DNA from: Pseudoalteromonas piscicida
GTDB lineage: Bacteria; Pseudomonadota; Gammaproteobacteria; Enterobacterales; Alteromonadaceae
NCBI RefSeq assembly: GCF_002744175.1
Contig: NZ_NKHF01000027.1
Coordinates: forward strand, 1 to 64,000
Length of the DNA: 64,000 bases
Direction of reading: 5' to 3'
The position numbers and the translations under genes were made by a program. The notes beneath the pieces are model-generated. The model made no database searches. It was not told the DNA's origin and saw nothing but the letters and a program-made list of their open reading frames with translations. Positions 10,202-20,283 of the stretch are shown in pieces. The first letter of the stretch is position 1. Every line of letters begins with the position of its first letter.

Positions 10202-11345
10202 CTATTAACTCCGCTACAGCCTGAGCCGCTTGTTTACTGGCATCAAGGCGAATGTTTTCATGTATTTCGTAAAATTTGTTCACCAGCTTGCTGTTATCGC
10301 CTTTAAGCATTGGGAAAAGCGCATCAGCGAGGGCGTCTGGGTTACACTCTGCCTGCAAAAACTCAGGCACTAATGGCGCATCGGCTAATAAGTTTGGCAA
10401 AGCAAAATACTTAATATTAAAAGTAAAGAAGGTATTAAAAATCCAATAGCTCTTTGGATTGAGCTTATAGCCGACAACCATCGGCTTTTTATACAACATC
10501 GCTTCTAACGTCGCTGTACCTGACGCTAATAACACAGTATCTGCTGCCTGCATCGCAAGCGCCGACTGACCATCTAACATGATAGGGTTTAGCTCTGGCG
10601 CAACCTCTTGCAGCGCTTCTAAAAACTGTGCTTTACGCTTTTCATTGACAAGTGGCACCACGATTTTTAACTCTGGGATCTTATCAACCAGTTTTTTTGC
10701 GGTGGCAAGGTAAGTACGGCTGAGTAAGCCCACTTCTGAACCACGACTACCTGGAAGCAAAGCAAGCACTGTATCATCAGGGGTTAAATTGAGTTGTGAA
10801 CGGGCACCTATGGTATCTGGCTCTAGCGGGATCTCGTCTGCTAGCGTATGTCCCACAAATGTACAAGGGACTTCATGCTTATCATAAAAAGCTTTTTCGA
10901 ATGGCAATAGGGACAACACCAGATTGGTCGCTTCGGCGATTTTGTGAATGCGCTTTTGACGCCACGCCCATACACTTGGGCTAACATATTGTATGGTTTT
11001 TATCCCTGCAGCTTTTAATGGTTTTTCAACACGTAGGTTAAAATCTGGTGCATCAATACCAATAAATACGTCGGGAGGATTATCAATGAAGTAGTTTACT
11101 AACTGCTTTTTAATTTTAAGCAATCGTGGCAACCTACCAAGTACCTCAACGAGTCCCATTACCGCAAGCTCGTCCATATCAAACAAACTTTTGCAGCCCG
11201 CTTGTTGCATTTTTGGCCCGCCGATCCCGACGAAGTTAGCATTGGGATAATGCAGTTTTAGTGCATTTATCAGGCCTGCGCCGAGTATATCTCCAGATAA
11301 CTCCCCTGCGACCACGCCAATGGTGATATTTTTTTCGTTAGCCAT
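10191..11345 (-). CDS. lpxB: Lipid-A-disaccharide synthase
   Basis: Joins UDP-2,3-diacylglucosamine and lipid X to make the disaccharide core of lipid A at the inner face of the cytoplasmic membrane. The GT19 protein (384 residues) shows [12 protein letters not shown] near the N-terminus, [35 protein letters not shown] and [13 protein letters not shown], all strongly conserved in LpxB. The ATG at 11345 fits the family's N-terminus, but I see no clear Shine-Dalgarno sequence before it, and a strong hairpin with a T-run lies only 17 bases upstream. Its expression may therefore differ from that of lpxA. Confidence 0.97.
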   Translation of the reverse strand: MANEKNITIGVVAGELSGDILGAGLINALKLHYPNANFVGIGGPKMQQAGCKSLFDMDELAVMGLVEVLGRLPRLLKIKKQLVNYFIDNPPDVFIGIDAPDFNLRVEKPLKAAGIKTIQYVSPSVWAWRQKRIHKIAEATNLVLSLLPFEKAFYDKHEVPCTFVGHTLADEIPLEPDTIGARSQLNLTPDDTVLALLPGSRGSEVGLLSRTYLATAKKLVDKIPELKIVVPLVNEKRKAQFLEALQEVAPELNPIMLDGQSALAMQAADTVLLASGTATLEAMLYKKPMVVGYKLNPKSYWIFNTFFTFNIKYFALPNLLADAPLVPEFLQAECNPDALADALFPMLKGDNSKLVNKFYEIHENIRLDASKQAAQAVAELIDAN

Positions 11346-11361
11346 TGTTATTATTCAGTAT

Positions 11362-11390
11362 AAAAAAACGCCATACAAAGTGTATGGCGT
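11362..11390 (-). terminator. Intrinsic terminator/attenuator between lpxA and lpxB
   Basis: ACGCCATACA (11368-11377) and TGTATGGCGT (11381-11390) pair perfectly over ten bases with a three-base loop. On the minus strand seven T residues follow. It sits between the lpxA stop and the lpxB start, so it should end or attenuate transcription inside an lpx cluster that is otherwise tightly packed. Confidence 0.85.
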
Positions 11391-11417
11391 AAGTATAACC
11401 TGTATTGCGGTTCAAGT

Positions 11418-12191
11418 TTAGCGGATCAAACCACGATTAGAAGTCGCAATAAAATCTATCATCTGCTGAACTGCATCGAACTTCGAAGCATCTTCTTGTA
11501 ATGCTTCAAGTGCATCTTCCAAACGCAGCCCTTTACGGAATAGCGTTTTATAAGCGCGTCTCGTTGCCATAATTTCATCAGACTCAAAGCCACGACGCTT
11601 TAAACCTTCTGTATTAATCGCAACGGGTCTTGCAGGCGTGCCTGTAGTAGTTACAAATGGCGGCACATCTTGGTTAACCCCAGAATACATACCGACAAAT
11701 GCGTGAGCACCTACTTTACAAAATTGATGCACACCAGAGTTACCCGCAAGGATAACCCAGTCACCAATATGCACATGCCCTGCCACACTAGCATTGTTAG
11801 CAAAGATAACATTACTACCAATCACAGCATCATGCGCTACGTGCGTATAGGCCATAAATAAGTTATTACTACCAATTCGAGTGATACCCTCATCTTGAAT
11901 TGTGCCACGATGGATAGTCGCACATTCACGAATCACGTTATTATCACCAATAATTAGCTTGGTTGGTTCATCCTTGTACTTTTTATCTTGGCAGGCTTCC
12001 CCTACTGACGCGAATTGGAAAATATGGTTACCAGAACCAATCTCTGAAGGGCCTTTGATCACAACATGTGATTCGATTTTACAGTTGTCGCCAATGACTA
12101 CATCACTGCCAATATAACTATAAGGACCGACTGAAACATTTTCGCCTAAACGCGCACCTGACTCGATAATTGCGGTAGGATGAATAGCCAT
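11418..12191 (-). CDS. lpxA: UDP-N-acetylglucosamine acyltransferase
   Basis: First step of lipid A synthesis: O-acylation of UDP-GlcNAc with hydroxyacyl-ACP. The 257-residue protein is a left-handed beta helix with repeated [LIV]-G-x4 hexapeptides (IGSDVVIGDNCKIES and later) and the catalytic histidine in THVAHDAVIG (H120). A C-terminal helical domain follows from about residue 190. Its ATG overlaps the fabZ stop codon by one base (TAATG), which suggests translational coupling. Confidence 0.97.
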   Translation of the reverse strand: MAIHPTAIIESGARLGENVSVGPYSYIGSDVVIGDNCKIESHVVIKGPSEIGSGNHIFQFASVGEACQDKKYKDEPTKLIIGDNNVIRECATIHRGTIQDEGITRIGSNNLFMAYTHVAHDAVIGSNVIFANNASVAGHVHIGDWVILAGNSGVHQFCKVGAHAFVGMYSGVNQDVPPFVTTTGTPARPVAINTEGLKRRGFESDEIMATRRAYKTLFRKGLRLEDALEALQEDASKFDAVQQMIDFIATSNRGLIR

Positions 12192-12643
12192 TAGAACTCT
12201 CTTCTAGCACACATGATTTCAGCTGAACACACAATATTACCTTCTACCTTGGCTTCAGCGCTAAACTTCCAGATATTACGGCGTTCTTTTTCAAACTTAA
12301 CGTGTAAATGCATCGTATCACCTGGTAAAACAGGCTGCTTAAAACGTGCATTATCAATCGCTGCAAACAAGTATAGTTCATTTTCACTGCGATTTTCGAC
12401 CGTTTTAAAACCAAGTAACCCTGTCGCCTGTGCCATTGCTTCTAGGATCAATACACCTGGGAAGATTGGCTGTTCAGGGAAGTGACCTGTAAATATTGGT
12501 TCATTTATCGTCACGTTTTTAATCGCGTGAAGATGCTCACCTGGCTTATAATCTACTACTTTGTCGACAAGCAACATTGGGTAGCGGTGTGGAAGAAGTT
12601 TTAAAATCTCTTGGATATCAAAGCTGTTTAATTCGTTAGCCAA
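12191..12643 (-). CDS. fabZ: 3-hydroxyacyl-[acyl-carrier-protein] dehydratase FabZ
   Basis: Dehydrates 3-hydroxyacyl-ACP in fatty-acid elongation. It competes with LpxA/LpxD for 3-hydroxyacyl-ACP, so its place between lpxD and lpxA is meaningful for balancing phospholipid and lipid A. The 150-residue hot-dog protein shows [12 protein letters not shown], and the catalytic pair H54 (FTGHFP) and E68 ([10 protein letters not shown]). It is 10 bases after lpxD and overlaps lpxA by one base. Confidence 0.97.
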   Translation of the reverse strand: MANELNSFDIQEILKLLPHRYPMLLVDKVVDYKPGEHLHAIKNVTINEPIFTGHFPEQPIFPGVLILEAMAQATGLLGFKTVENRSENELYLFAAIDNARFKQPVLPGDTMHLHVKFEKERRNIWKFSAEAKVEGNIVCSAEIMCARREF

Positions 12644-12653
12644 AATAGCTTCC

Positions 12654-13697
12654 TTATTCTACATCAGTATCTTTAAGTGTTGCCGTAAGCACTTCTAAGG
12701 CTTTTAAGCGCGACTTAAAGTCAGATAAATTGCGTAAGTGTGCGATAGACTTACGCCACTCTTTATTCGTTTGGTGTGGCAAACCAGAAGAGTAGATCCC
12801 CGGTTCGGTAATACCTTTGGTAACCATGCTCATACCGGTGATAACAACACCATCACAGATTTCGTTGTGACCGTTAATCGCTGTCATTCCACCAATCTGA
12901 CAATACTTGCCAATTTTAACACTGCCCGCTAACACAGTGCAGCCAGCAATTGCAGTACCGTACCCAACCTCAACATTGTGAGCAATTTGGATCTGGTTAT
13001 CTAAAATAACATTGCTGTGAATAATGGTGTCTTCAAGGGCACCTCGGTCGATAGAAGTACTCGCGCCCACTTCAACACGGTCACCAATAATTACTGTGCC
13101 AACCTGTGGGATCTTCACCCACTCGCCTTTTTCGTTCGCGTAGCCAAAACCATCGCTCCCGATCACTGCGCCAGACTGAAATAAGCATTGCTCTCCAATC
13201 TGCACCTCATGATAGACGGTAACGTTTGCCCAGAGTTTAGTATTTGCGCCTATTTTGGCATGTTTCCCAACGAAACAGCCGGGCCCTATCTCAACGCCAT
13301 CGCCAATTACGGCACCATCTTCTACAACTGCATTCGCGCCGACACTCACGTCTTTGCCAAGTACTGCTGTTTCAGAAATAACCGCAGTTTTATGAACTCC
13401 AGATGCTGCGCTAGGCGTAGAATCAAGCTTCTGTGCCAACTTTGCATAAGCAACGTAAGGATCTGCGATGATGAGTTTATTACCAGAAAAGAAGTCCGCG
13501 TCCTTTTCACTTAAGATCACGGCACCCGCGGTCGTGCTGTCAAGCTGACCACGGTATTTGCTGTTGGCTAAAAAGGCGATTTGGTCGTCTTTAGCCATTG
13601 CAAGGGTGGCAATATTCCGAATAGGTTTATCGCCATCACCTTGAAGCTGAGCACCTAAAAACTCAGCCAGTTGAGATAAGGTGTAAAGTTTTGTCAT
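12654..13697 (-). CDS. lpxD: UDP-3-O-(3-hydroxyacyl)glucosamine N-acyltransferase
   Basis: Third lipid A step: N-acylation of UDP-3-O-acylglucosamine. The 347-residue protein has an N-terminal uridine-binding domain (about 1-100, starting [17 protein letters not shown]). A left-handed beta helix of hexapeptides follows ([17 protein letters not shown]), with [15 protein letters not shown] containing the conserved catalytic histidine. A C-terminal helix follows. Its start overlaps the skp stop by one base (TAATG). Confidence 0.97.
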   Translation of the reverse strand: MTKLYTLSQLAEFLGAQLQGDGDKPIRNIATLAMAKDDQIAFLANSKYRGQLDSTTAGAVILSEKDADFFSGNKLIIADPYVAYAKLAQKLDSTPSAASGVHKTAVISETAVLGKDVSVGANAVVEDGAVIGDGVEIGPGCFVGKHAKIGANTKLWANVTVYHEVQIGEQCLFQSGAVIGSDGFGYANEKGEWVKIPQVGTVIIGDRVEVGASTSIDRGALEDTIIHSNVILDNQIQIAHNVEVGYGTAIAGCTVLAGSVKIGKYCQIGGMTAINGHNEICDGVVITGMSMVTKGITEPGIYSSGLPHQTNKEWRKSIAHLRNLSDFKSRLKALEVLTATLKDTDVE

Positions 13698-14215
13698 TAC
13701 TTATTGCTAACCGCTTTTACCACTTCATCAGAAAGGTCGGCTACTTTATCAGGATTAAAGTAAATTGTCGTATCTTTTACTTTAACCTCGTCAAACTTAC
13801 CTTTTTTAGCAACAGACTCAATCGCATCTACGATTAGTTTCTGTACTTTAGCAAGCTCTTGGTTTTGACGTACTTTGATTTCTTGTTCTAAAGGACGACC
13901 TTTTTCTGCAAGTGTCTTTTGCATACCTTGAATTTTTTCACGTAGCGCTTCTTTTTGTTCTTCGCTCATCGTGGTTGATTCACGCTTGAACTTTTCAGCT
14001 TCAAAACGAATGTCGCCTTGAATTTTTTCTAGCTCTTGACGGCGCTCAGCAAACTCAGCTTGAAGTGTTTGCTCAATTTTCGCCATTTGTGGGATTTGCT
14101 TATACACTTCTTGCATATCGACAATACCCACTTTATGTGCAAGTGCGCTACCTGAAGCACCCATCATTAGTGCAGCTGTCATGGCTAGTGTTGATGATTT
14201 AATAAATTTTTTCAC
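13697..14215 (-). CDS. skp: Periplasmic chaperone Skp (OmpH)
   Basis: Holds unfolded outer-membrane proteins in the periplasm and passes them to the BAM complex. The 172-residue precursor has a signal peptide (MKKFIKSSTLAMTAALMMGA, cleavage after about SALA at residue 26). The body is the charged, helical tentacle domain rich in K, E and Q (about 45-130). It lies 11 bases after bamA, the same bamA-skp-lpxD order as E. coli, where sigma-E raises expression of the cluster. Confidence 0.95.
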   Translation of the reverse strand: MKKFIKSSTLAMTAALMMGASGSALAHKVGIVDMQEVYKQIPQMAKIEQTLQAEFAERRQELEKIQGDIRFEAEKFKRESTTMSEEQKEALREKIQGMQKTLAEKGRPLEQEIKVRQNQELAKVQKLIVDAIESVAKKGKFDEVKVKDTTIYFNPDKVADLSDEVVKAVSNK

Positions 14216-14226
14216 AATAAAACTCC

Positions 14227-16698
14227 TTAGAATGTATTACTGATATTGAAGCTGATCGTCTTCGTATCGTCTTCTTCTTCTTTTTTGAGTGGGTAAGCGA
14301 AACTGATCAGCATTGGACCCATCGGTGAGATCCACTGAATCGATAAACCCGTCGATACTCTGAACCTAGTTGGATCAGAGAAATCAGATAGTAACTTGTA
14401 CTGATCTTCTGTTAAGTTGTTGTAGCGATCTACATCAAACTCAGTATCCCAAACGTTCGCTGCGTCAACGAAGAAGCTGGTTCTTACAGAACTTGTATTT
14501 TCCTCATCTAGGAATGGAGTCGGTACGATTAGCTCAAGGCCAGCAAGCGCTTTAGCGTTACCACCAATACGACCACCTAGAGAGAGTGTGTCAAACTCAG
14601 GGTCAGCTACAATACAACTACCCGCTGTACCATCTGGTTCTGGTGTGCCTGGAAGACACTTAGGTGAACGCTGTACCGCTCTCGGTAGAATGGTATTACG
14701 ATCAAAACCACGTAACTCTTGCTCTGAGATACGGAAGAACTCTTGGAATGGCAGTACCTGCTCAAAACCATTTGTTTCCCCATAACCATTACCATAACCT
14801 AAGCCTGCTCTTGCAGAGAATACCCAGCGATGGTCATTACTGATCGGCCAGTAGAAACGCGAATCATAATTAATTTTGAAAAAGTTCAAATCTGAGTTTG
14901 GCGTTGTCACGCTAAGGTTTAAAGTTTGACGAGAACCCGCTGTTGGGAACATACCACGGTTAACCGTAACTCGAGACCAACCTGCACTTAATTCATACTT
15001 AGTAAAGTCGTAATCAGAACTTGGGTCACTTTCATTAAAAAAGCTTTCACGTAGCACACGAGTCTGCTCAAAGTTTGAGATTTGTGACAGACTTTCTTCT
15101 ATCCAACGAATACCAAAGTTAACACGGTTAATTGCATTAATTGGGAATCCAAAGTTAGTACCGATACCATAGCTCGTTGATTTATAGTCAACAATACCAA
15201 ATTCGCTGGCATCAAATTTACTAAAGAAGACGCTACTGCCCTGAGAGACACCATCTGGAGTAAAGTAAGGATCTGTATACGAGACACTGTAGCGCTCTGA
15301 ACCACGTGACGTATTAATATTAAATGCCACCTGATTACCAGAGCCGAGGAAGTTTGATTCACTCACGCCGATATTAAATTGCAGACCCGCATAAGAACCG
15401 TATGCAACCCCAGCTTGGAAGCTACCTGCTGGTTGCTCTTTCACTGTAAAGTCTACGTCTACTTGGTCTTCAACACCTGGGATTGGATTGACTTCAAATT
15501 CTACCGATTCCATATAAGGCAAACGTTGAATTTGTAACTTAGAGCGTTCAAGGTTTTGGTTTGAGAGCCATGCACCTTCTAACTGTGTCATTTCACGACG
15601 AAGTACTTCATCGGCTGTGTTTTGGTTTCCGTTCACCACGATACGGCGCACGTACACGCGTTTACCTGGTTCAACGGATAACGTCAGCTGAACTTCTTTG
15701 TTTTCATCGTCAATTTCCGGCACGGTGCGAACTTCAGCGTTTGCATAACCGAACCTTGCTAGATAGCTTTTAATAAAGTCTTCAGTCGCCGTTACTACAG
15801 AGCCGTTGTAAAGCTCACCAGCGCGTAGTGGTACAATTTCTTTAATCAGGTCTTCACGGCCTAGCAAGTCACCAATAAAGTCAAACCCTTTAACGGTGTA
15901 CTTTTCACCTTCGGTAATGTTTGCCGTAACATAAACAGATTCGCGCTCAGGGCTAACTGAAACCTGAGTAGAATCGATATTAAAACGCAAATAACCACGG
16001 TCTAAGTAAAAACTGCGGATCTTCTCTAAATCGCCTTCGATGGTTTGTTTCTGATAACGGTCATTCGAAAGAAAACGCCACCAAGGTAAGTCTTGCTGAG
16101 ATTCAACCAAACTTAACAATTCTTCATCTGAGAACAGCTCGTTTCCGACTAGGTTGATTTGGCGTACAGAAGCGGCGTCGCCTTCATCAAACTCTAGCAT
16201 TAACTTAACGCGGTTACGAGGCAGCTCAACAATACTTACCTCTACTTTTGCGTTGTACTTACCAATACTGTGGAAGAACTCTGTTAAGCCTTTCTCGATG
16301 CTATCTAGTACCGTTTTATCGAGCGGCTCACCTTGACGAATATTTTGTTGCTCTAAGCTTTCGTTGAGTTGCTCATCTTTTATGTCTTTATTTCCGTCAA
16401 ACTCAATCGAGCTGATTGTTGGACGTTCCTTGACCTTAAAGATAATCTGATTACCATCACGAAATACTGCGATGTTGTCAAAGTGACCTGACTTGTACAG
16501 CGCCTTGATAGTGCGTGAAATTGTAAACTGATCAATATTGTCACCAACGTTGATCGGAATATGTGTCAATGCAGCACCAAGTGCAACGCGCTGCAGCCCT
16601 TCTACTTTCAAATCTTCTACGATAAAGGAGTTTTGCCCTAAGGCAGCAAAACTAGCGCCCAGTAAACTGGTTACTGCAATGTGTTTTTTTATAGGCAT
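14227..16698 (-). CDS. bamA: Outer membrane protein assembly factor BamA
   Basis: The essential barrel of the BAM machine that inserts beta-barrel proteins into the outer membrane. The 823-residue precursor has a short signal peptide (about 1-21), five POTRA domains (about 22-420), and a 16-strand barrel ending in an aromatic residue (NISNTF). FIVEDLKVEGLQRVALGAAL is the typical POTRA1 opening, and GPMLISFAYPLKKEEEDD typifies the last strands. It is followed directly by skp. The 166-base gap to rseP upstream probably holds its own promoter, but I could not identify a convincing one. Confidence 0.97.
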   Translation of the reverse strand: MPIKKHIAVTSLLGASFAALGQNSFIVEDLKVEGLQRVALGAALTHIPINVGDNIDQFTISRTIKALYKSGHFDNIAVFRDGNQIIFKVKERPTISSIEFDGNKDIKDEQLNESLEQQNIRQGEPLDKTVLDSIEKGLTEFFHSIGKYNAKVEVSIVELPRNRVKLMLEFDEGDAASVRQINLVGNELFSDEELLSLVESQQDLPWWRFLSNDRYQKQTIEGDLEKIRSFYLDRGYLRFNIDSTQVSVSPERESVYVTANITEGEKYTVKGFDFIGDLLGREDLIKEIVPLRAGELYNGSVVTATEDFIKSYLARFGYANAEVRTVPEIDDENKEVQLTLSVEPGKRVYVRRIVVNGNQNTADEVLRREMTQLEGAWLSNQNLERSKLQIQRLPYMESVEFEVNPIPGVEDQVDVDFTVKEQPAGSFQAGVAYGSYAGLQFNIGVSESNFLGSGNQVAFNINTSRGSERYSVSYTDPYFTPDGVSQGSSVFFSKFDASEFGIVDYKSTSYGIGTNFGFPINAINRVNFGIRWIEESLSQISNFEQTRVLRESFFNESDPSSDYDFTKYELSAGWSRVTVNRGMFPTAGSRQTLNLSVTTPNSDLNFFKINYDSRFYWPISNDHRWVFSARAGLGYGNGYGETNGFEQVLPFQEFFRISEQELRGFDRNTILPRAVQRSPKCLPGTPEPDGTAGSCIVADPEFDTLSLGGRIGGNAKALAGLELIVPTPFLDEENTSSVRTSFFVDAANVWDTEFDVDRYNNLTEDQYKLLSDFSDPTRFRVSTGLSIQWISPMGPMLISFAYPLKKEEEDDTKTISFNISNTF

Positions 16699-16864
16699 TT
16701 TATTATCTTTATCCTTTACAACAATTTTGGCGCGATACGCTAAGGCCCATTACATCACAACATTCAAACGTTACAGCTTGTGCATTGTGTTATCGGTTGT
16801 ATGTTTGAACAATACTGCAAACATTTAAACTGTATATAATTTGCGCTTTATAGCACCGCACGGC

Positions 16865-18217
16865 TTAAAGCCGAGAAACGTCATTAAATAGTGCAAAAAA
16901 TGTTAAGGCAAGAAGAAGCGCTGCTCCAATCTTAAACCCAAACTCTTGTGTCTTTTCAGAGACTGGTTTTCTGCGAATTAGTTCAATTAAGTAATACATT
17001 AAATGCCCACCATCTAAGACAGGGAGCGGTAATAAGTTAAAAACTCCTAGATTCACGCTGATAAGCGCCAAGAAGCCTAAAAATGCAACTAATCCGTAAC
17101 TAACACTATTTCCAGCACTTACTGCGATCCCAACTGGGCCACTTAGATTTTTTACCGAAACTTGACCCGTTAGTAAGTTGCCAATCATATCAAAACTGAG
17201 GGCAATCAAGTCATAGGTTTTACGAGTGCCAAGCACCATACTATCTAGGATGCCGTATTGTCTAGTTTCAATGTAGCCATTTGGCCACTTTTCCATCACA
17301 GGCACAACACCAAGGTAACCTTGCACGATCCCTTCTGCTGATTTTTTCGCCTGTGGTGTCACGATTAATGTTTGCTGACGGCCTGCTCGCTCAATATCTA
17401 ATGTAATATCTTGATTGGCTGACTTTTGTACTCGGCTGACGAATGCTTCCCAAGACGTTAGTTTTTCGCCATTTAATGCCACTAAGATGTCCTGGACCTG
17501 TAGGCCTGCTTTGTCTGCAGCGGCTCCCTCTTCGATATAACCTAACTGCAATGTCAGACGGGGACGATATGGCGTAATGCCCACCGACGTTAATGGTGCT
17601 TCGTCTTGTTTTTCTAGTTTCCACTCACTTAGCCTTAACGTACGTACAGCAAGGCTGCCCTTTTCATCTTGTACCTTTGCCACTAAAGTAGGCTCACCTA
17701 AGTGCGCCATTAATTCGAAAGTAACGTCCTGCCACGAATGCACAACTTCATCGTTCAAGGCAATAATGTGATCGCCCGCTTTAAAGCCTGCACCGGCTGC
17801 TATACTAGCTGGTTTCACTTCACCTACAACAGGCTTAGCTGACTGTACACCAACCATATACATAGCGGCTAAGGCTACGATAGCAAATAAGAAATTAGCG
17901 ATGGGACCTGCCGCTACAACGGCAATGCGAGATAATACGGGTTTGTTATTAAAAGCTAGATGACGCTCTTGCTCCGGCACGTCATCTACGCGCTCATCGA
18001 GCATTTTCACATAGCCACCAAGTGGAATGGCAGCGATTACATATTCGGTTTGGTGTTTATCGTACCATTTCACCAGCGGCTTTCCAAAGCCGATAGAAAA
18101 TCGTAATACTTTAACACCGGCTTTTCTGGCAACCCAAAAATGGCCATATTCATGAACGGTAACTAAAATTCCCAGAGCAAAAATAAATGAACCTAAGTGC
18201 CAGAAAAATTCAAACAT
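16865..18217 (-). CDS. rseP: RIP metalloprotease RseP (site-2 protease)
   Basis: Intramembrane zinc protease that makes the second cut in the anti-sigma factor RseA and so releases sigma-E. It also clears signal-peptide remnants. The 450-residue protein has HEYGH with zinc ligands H22 and H26 and catalytic E23 (the same numbers as E. coli). It also has two tandem PDZ domains (about 115-290) and the third zinc ligand motif LPLPVLDGGHLMYYL near residue 395-405. It lies 2 bases after dxr. The target genes rpoE-rseA-rseB-rseC are also in this window. Confidence 0.97.
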   Translation of the reverse strand: MFEFFWHLGSFIFALGILVTVHEYGHFWVARKAGVKVLRFSIGFGKPLVKWYDKHQTEYVIAAIPLGGYVKMLDERVDDVPEQERHLAFNNKPVLSRIAVVAAGPIANFLFAIVALAAMYMVGVQSAKPVVGEVKPASIAAGAGFKAGDHIIALNDEVVHSWQDVTFELMAHLGEPTLVAKVQDEKGSLAVRTLRLSEWKLEKQDEAPLTSVGITPYRPRLTLQLGYIEEGAAADKAGLQVQDILVALNGEKLTSWEAFVSRVQKSANQDITLDIERAGRQQTLIVTPQAKKSAEGIVQGYLGVVPVMEKWPNGYIETRQYGILDSMVLGTRKTYDLIALSFDMIGNLLTGQVSVKNLSGPVGIAVSAGNSVSYGLVAFLGFLALISVNLGVFNLLPLPVLDGGHLMYYLIELIRRKPVSEKTQEFGFKIGAALLLALTFFALFNDVSRL

Positions 18218-18219
18218 AG

Positions 18220-19410
18220 TTACCTCAATGTTTCGATGATTTGCTGTGCTCGACGCCGTGCCGCGCGGTCTGTTTCCATTATAGACTCAACGGATTCTAA
18301 TACGCCAAGTGCACTTTGCTCAAGTGTTAAAGCATTAACTCGATAAATATCACAAAACCCGATCCGTCCGTCTAAGAACGCAGCAACGGCGATTTCGTTC
18401 GCGGCATTCACCGTCGTTGTCGCTGCTTGCCCGCTGCGACAGGCATCAATCGCCAATTTTAAATTGGGATAGCGGTTAAAGTCAGGCTTGGTAAAGGTAA
18501 AGTCAACGATTTGAGAAAAGTCTAATGGCGCGACCCCCGCATCAATACGATTTGGATATGCTAATCCGTATGCTATGGGCGTGCGCATGTCAGGTTGCCC
18601 CATTTGCGCGAGCACTGAGCCGTCACGATACTGTACCATCGAATGGATCATGCTTTGAGGGTGGATAACGACTTCAATATCGTCCGCATCACAGTGGAAT
18701 AACCATTTTGCTTCGATAAACTCCAACCCCTTGTTCATCATCGTCGCTGAATCGACGGAGATTTTTCTTCCCATAGACCAGTTTGGATGTGCCACAGCTT
18801 CTTCTACAGTTACCGCTGCTAGGGTTTCCAGTGGACGATTTAAAAACGGACCGCCGGAGCCTGTGAGCAAAATTTTGCTCACACCACTGTCAATCAGTTG
18901 AGTTGATTCACCGCGCTGAATAGTACTCGGTAAGCATTGATAAATTGCGTTGTGCTCACTGTCGATAGGTAAGAGTGTTGCGCCATGCGTTTTTACTTTG
19001 TCCATGAATAGCTGACCACTCATGACCAGAGATTCTTTGTTGGCGAGCAATACTTTTTTGCCTGCTTCTACCGCAGCTAGCGTTGGGAGCAACCCAGCAG
19101 CTCCAACAATCGCCGACATTACGATATCTACATCAATATGACGAGCCATCTCAGCCATTGCATCAACGCCGCTAAGGACTTCAGTTGTGGTATTAGACAA
19201 ATGTTGAGAAAGTTGCTTAGCTGCAGCCTCAGAGCTCATAACCGCATATTTAGGTTGATGGGCGACACAAAGCTCCGCCATCTTTTCTGCATTTTGCCCA
19301 GCAATAAGTGCAAAAACACGATATTGCTCTTCATTGCGACTGACAACATCTAAGGTTGATAGTCCGATAGAGCCTGTTGCTCCAAGTACTACCAAGTTTT
19401 GCTGGCTCAT
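18220..19410 (-). CDS. dxr: 1-deoxy-D-xylulose 5-phosphate reductoisomerase
   Basis: Converts DXP to methylerythritol 4-phosphate with NADPH, the first committed step of the MEP isoprenoid pathway that feeds undecaprenyl phosphate and quinones. The NADPH loop LGATGSIGLSTLDVV is at the N-terminus; LLPIDSEHNAIYQCL and VEEAVAHPNWSMGRKISVDSATMMNK-type segments carry the metal and substrate residues. I choose the ATG at 19410 (396 residues) because it overlaps the cdsA stop as ATGA. A longer in-frame start at 19434 would run eight codons into cdsA. Confidence 0.96.
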   Translation of the reverse strand: MSQQNLVVLGATGSIGLSTLDVVSRNEEQYRVFALIAGQNAEKMAELCVAHQPKYAVMSSEAAAKQLSQHLSNTTTEVLSGVDAMAEMARHIDVDIVMSAIVGAAGLLPTLAAVEAGKKVLLANKESLVMSGQLFMDKVKTHGATLLPIDSEHNAIYQCLPSTIQRGESTQLIDSGVSKILLTGSGGPFLNRPLETLAAVTVEEAVAHPNWSMGRKISVDSATMMNKGLEFIEAKWLFHCDADDIEVVIHPQSMIHSMVQYRDGSVLAQMGQPDMRTPIAYGLAYPNRIDAGVAPLDFSQIVDFTFTKPDFNRYPNLKLAIDACRSGQAATTTVNAANEIAVAAFLDGRIGFCDIYRVNALTLEQSALGVLESVESIMETDRAARRRAQQIIETLR

Positions 19411-20273
19411 AGCACAACCGTCCAAGCGTAGCAAAATGCAAAAATAGGCGCTGCTGCGGTTAGGCTATCGATGCGATCTAAAATCCCACCATGCCCCGGC
19501 AAACAACGACCTGAATCTTTTAAACCAACTTCACGTTTAAACATGCTTTCTAGCAAATCACCTACTGCCGAAAACAATGCAATGACCACTGTCATTGCTG
19601 AATATACTGGCCACATATTTATGTCAATCGCGGCAAAGTGGCAAAATATCAGCACAAAAATAACGGCAGTGATAACACCACCAACAAGCCCTTCAATCGT
19701 CTTATTAGGGCTCACTTTGGGCATTAACTTGTGTTTACCTAAATTTTTACCAGCGAAATAAGCTCCAATGTCAGCACTCCACACAATTCCCAGTACAACC
19801 ATGATTAACACCGAGCCAATATGCTCACCGTCTTCATAGCCGGCACTACGCATTACGTTTAACGCCAGCCAAAGCGGTATAAGCGTTAAAACGCCAGCAA
19901 TTGACCGCATCATAATACCTTCATTCCAAGCTCTTGCTGCCCGCGGATACTTAACAACTAGGAAAGTTGCAACTAACCACCACGCAAAGGCAAGTGTGAA
20001 AACATAGTTTGCATCTGCTACCAAACGACCTTGTTGCCATAAATCTTGGATTGGCCAGTGGGTGTTCAATAATAATATCAATACCGCCATTACACCCACA
20101 AAGGTGAAGCGTTGCCTTTTTTGACATAGGCCAGCAAGTGCCGACCACTCCCATGCACCAAGTAAAACAATTAGTGCTGCAATGGTACTAAACATTGCAA
20201 GTGGTGTATAAAACACCAAAAGTAGTGCCAAAGGTGCAAGCACCGCTGACGTTAGAATACGTTGTTTTAACAA
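19407..20273 (-). CDS. cdsA: Phosphatidate cytidylyltransferase
   Basis: Makes CDP-diacylglycerol from phosphatidate and CTP, the branch point for all phospholipids. The 288-residue inner-membrane protein has about eight hydrophobic segments and the C-terminal family signature SMFKREVGLKDSGRCLPGHG followed by GILDRID. It lies 10 bases after uppS and overlaps dxr by four bases (ATGA). Confidence 0.96.
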   Translation of the reverse strand: MLKQRILTSAVLAPLALLLVFYTPLAMFSTIAALIVLLGAWEWSALAGLCQKRQRFTFVGVMAVLILLLNTHWPIQDLWQQGRLVADANYVFTLAFAWWLVATFLVVKYPRAARAWNEGIMMRSIAGVLTLIPLWLALNVMRSAGYEDGEHIGSVLIMVVLGIVWSADIGAYFAGKNLGKHKLMPKVSPNKTIEGLVGGVITAVIFVLIFCHFAAIDINMWPVYSAMTVVIALFSAVGDLLESMFKREVGLKDSGRCLPGHGGILDRIDSLTAAAPIFAFCYAWTVVL

Positions 20274-20283
20274 ATTTGAACCC

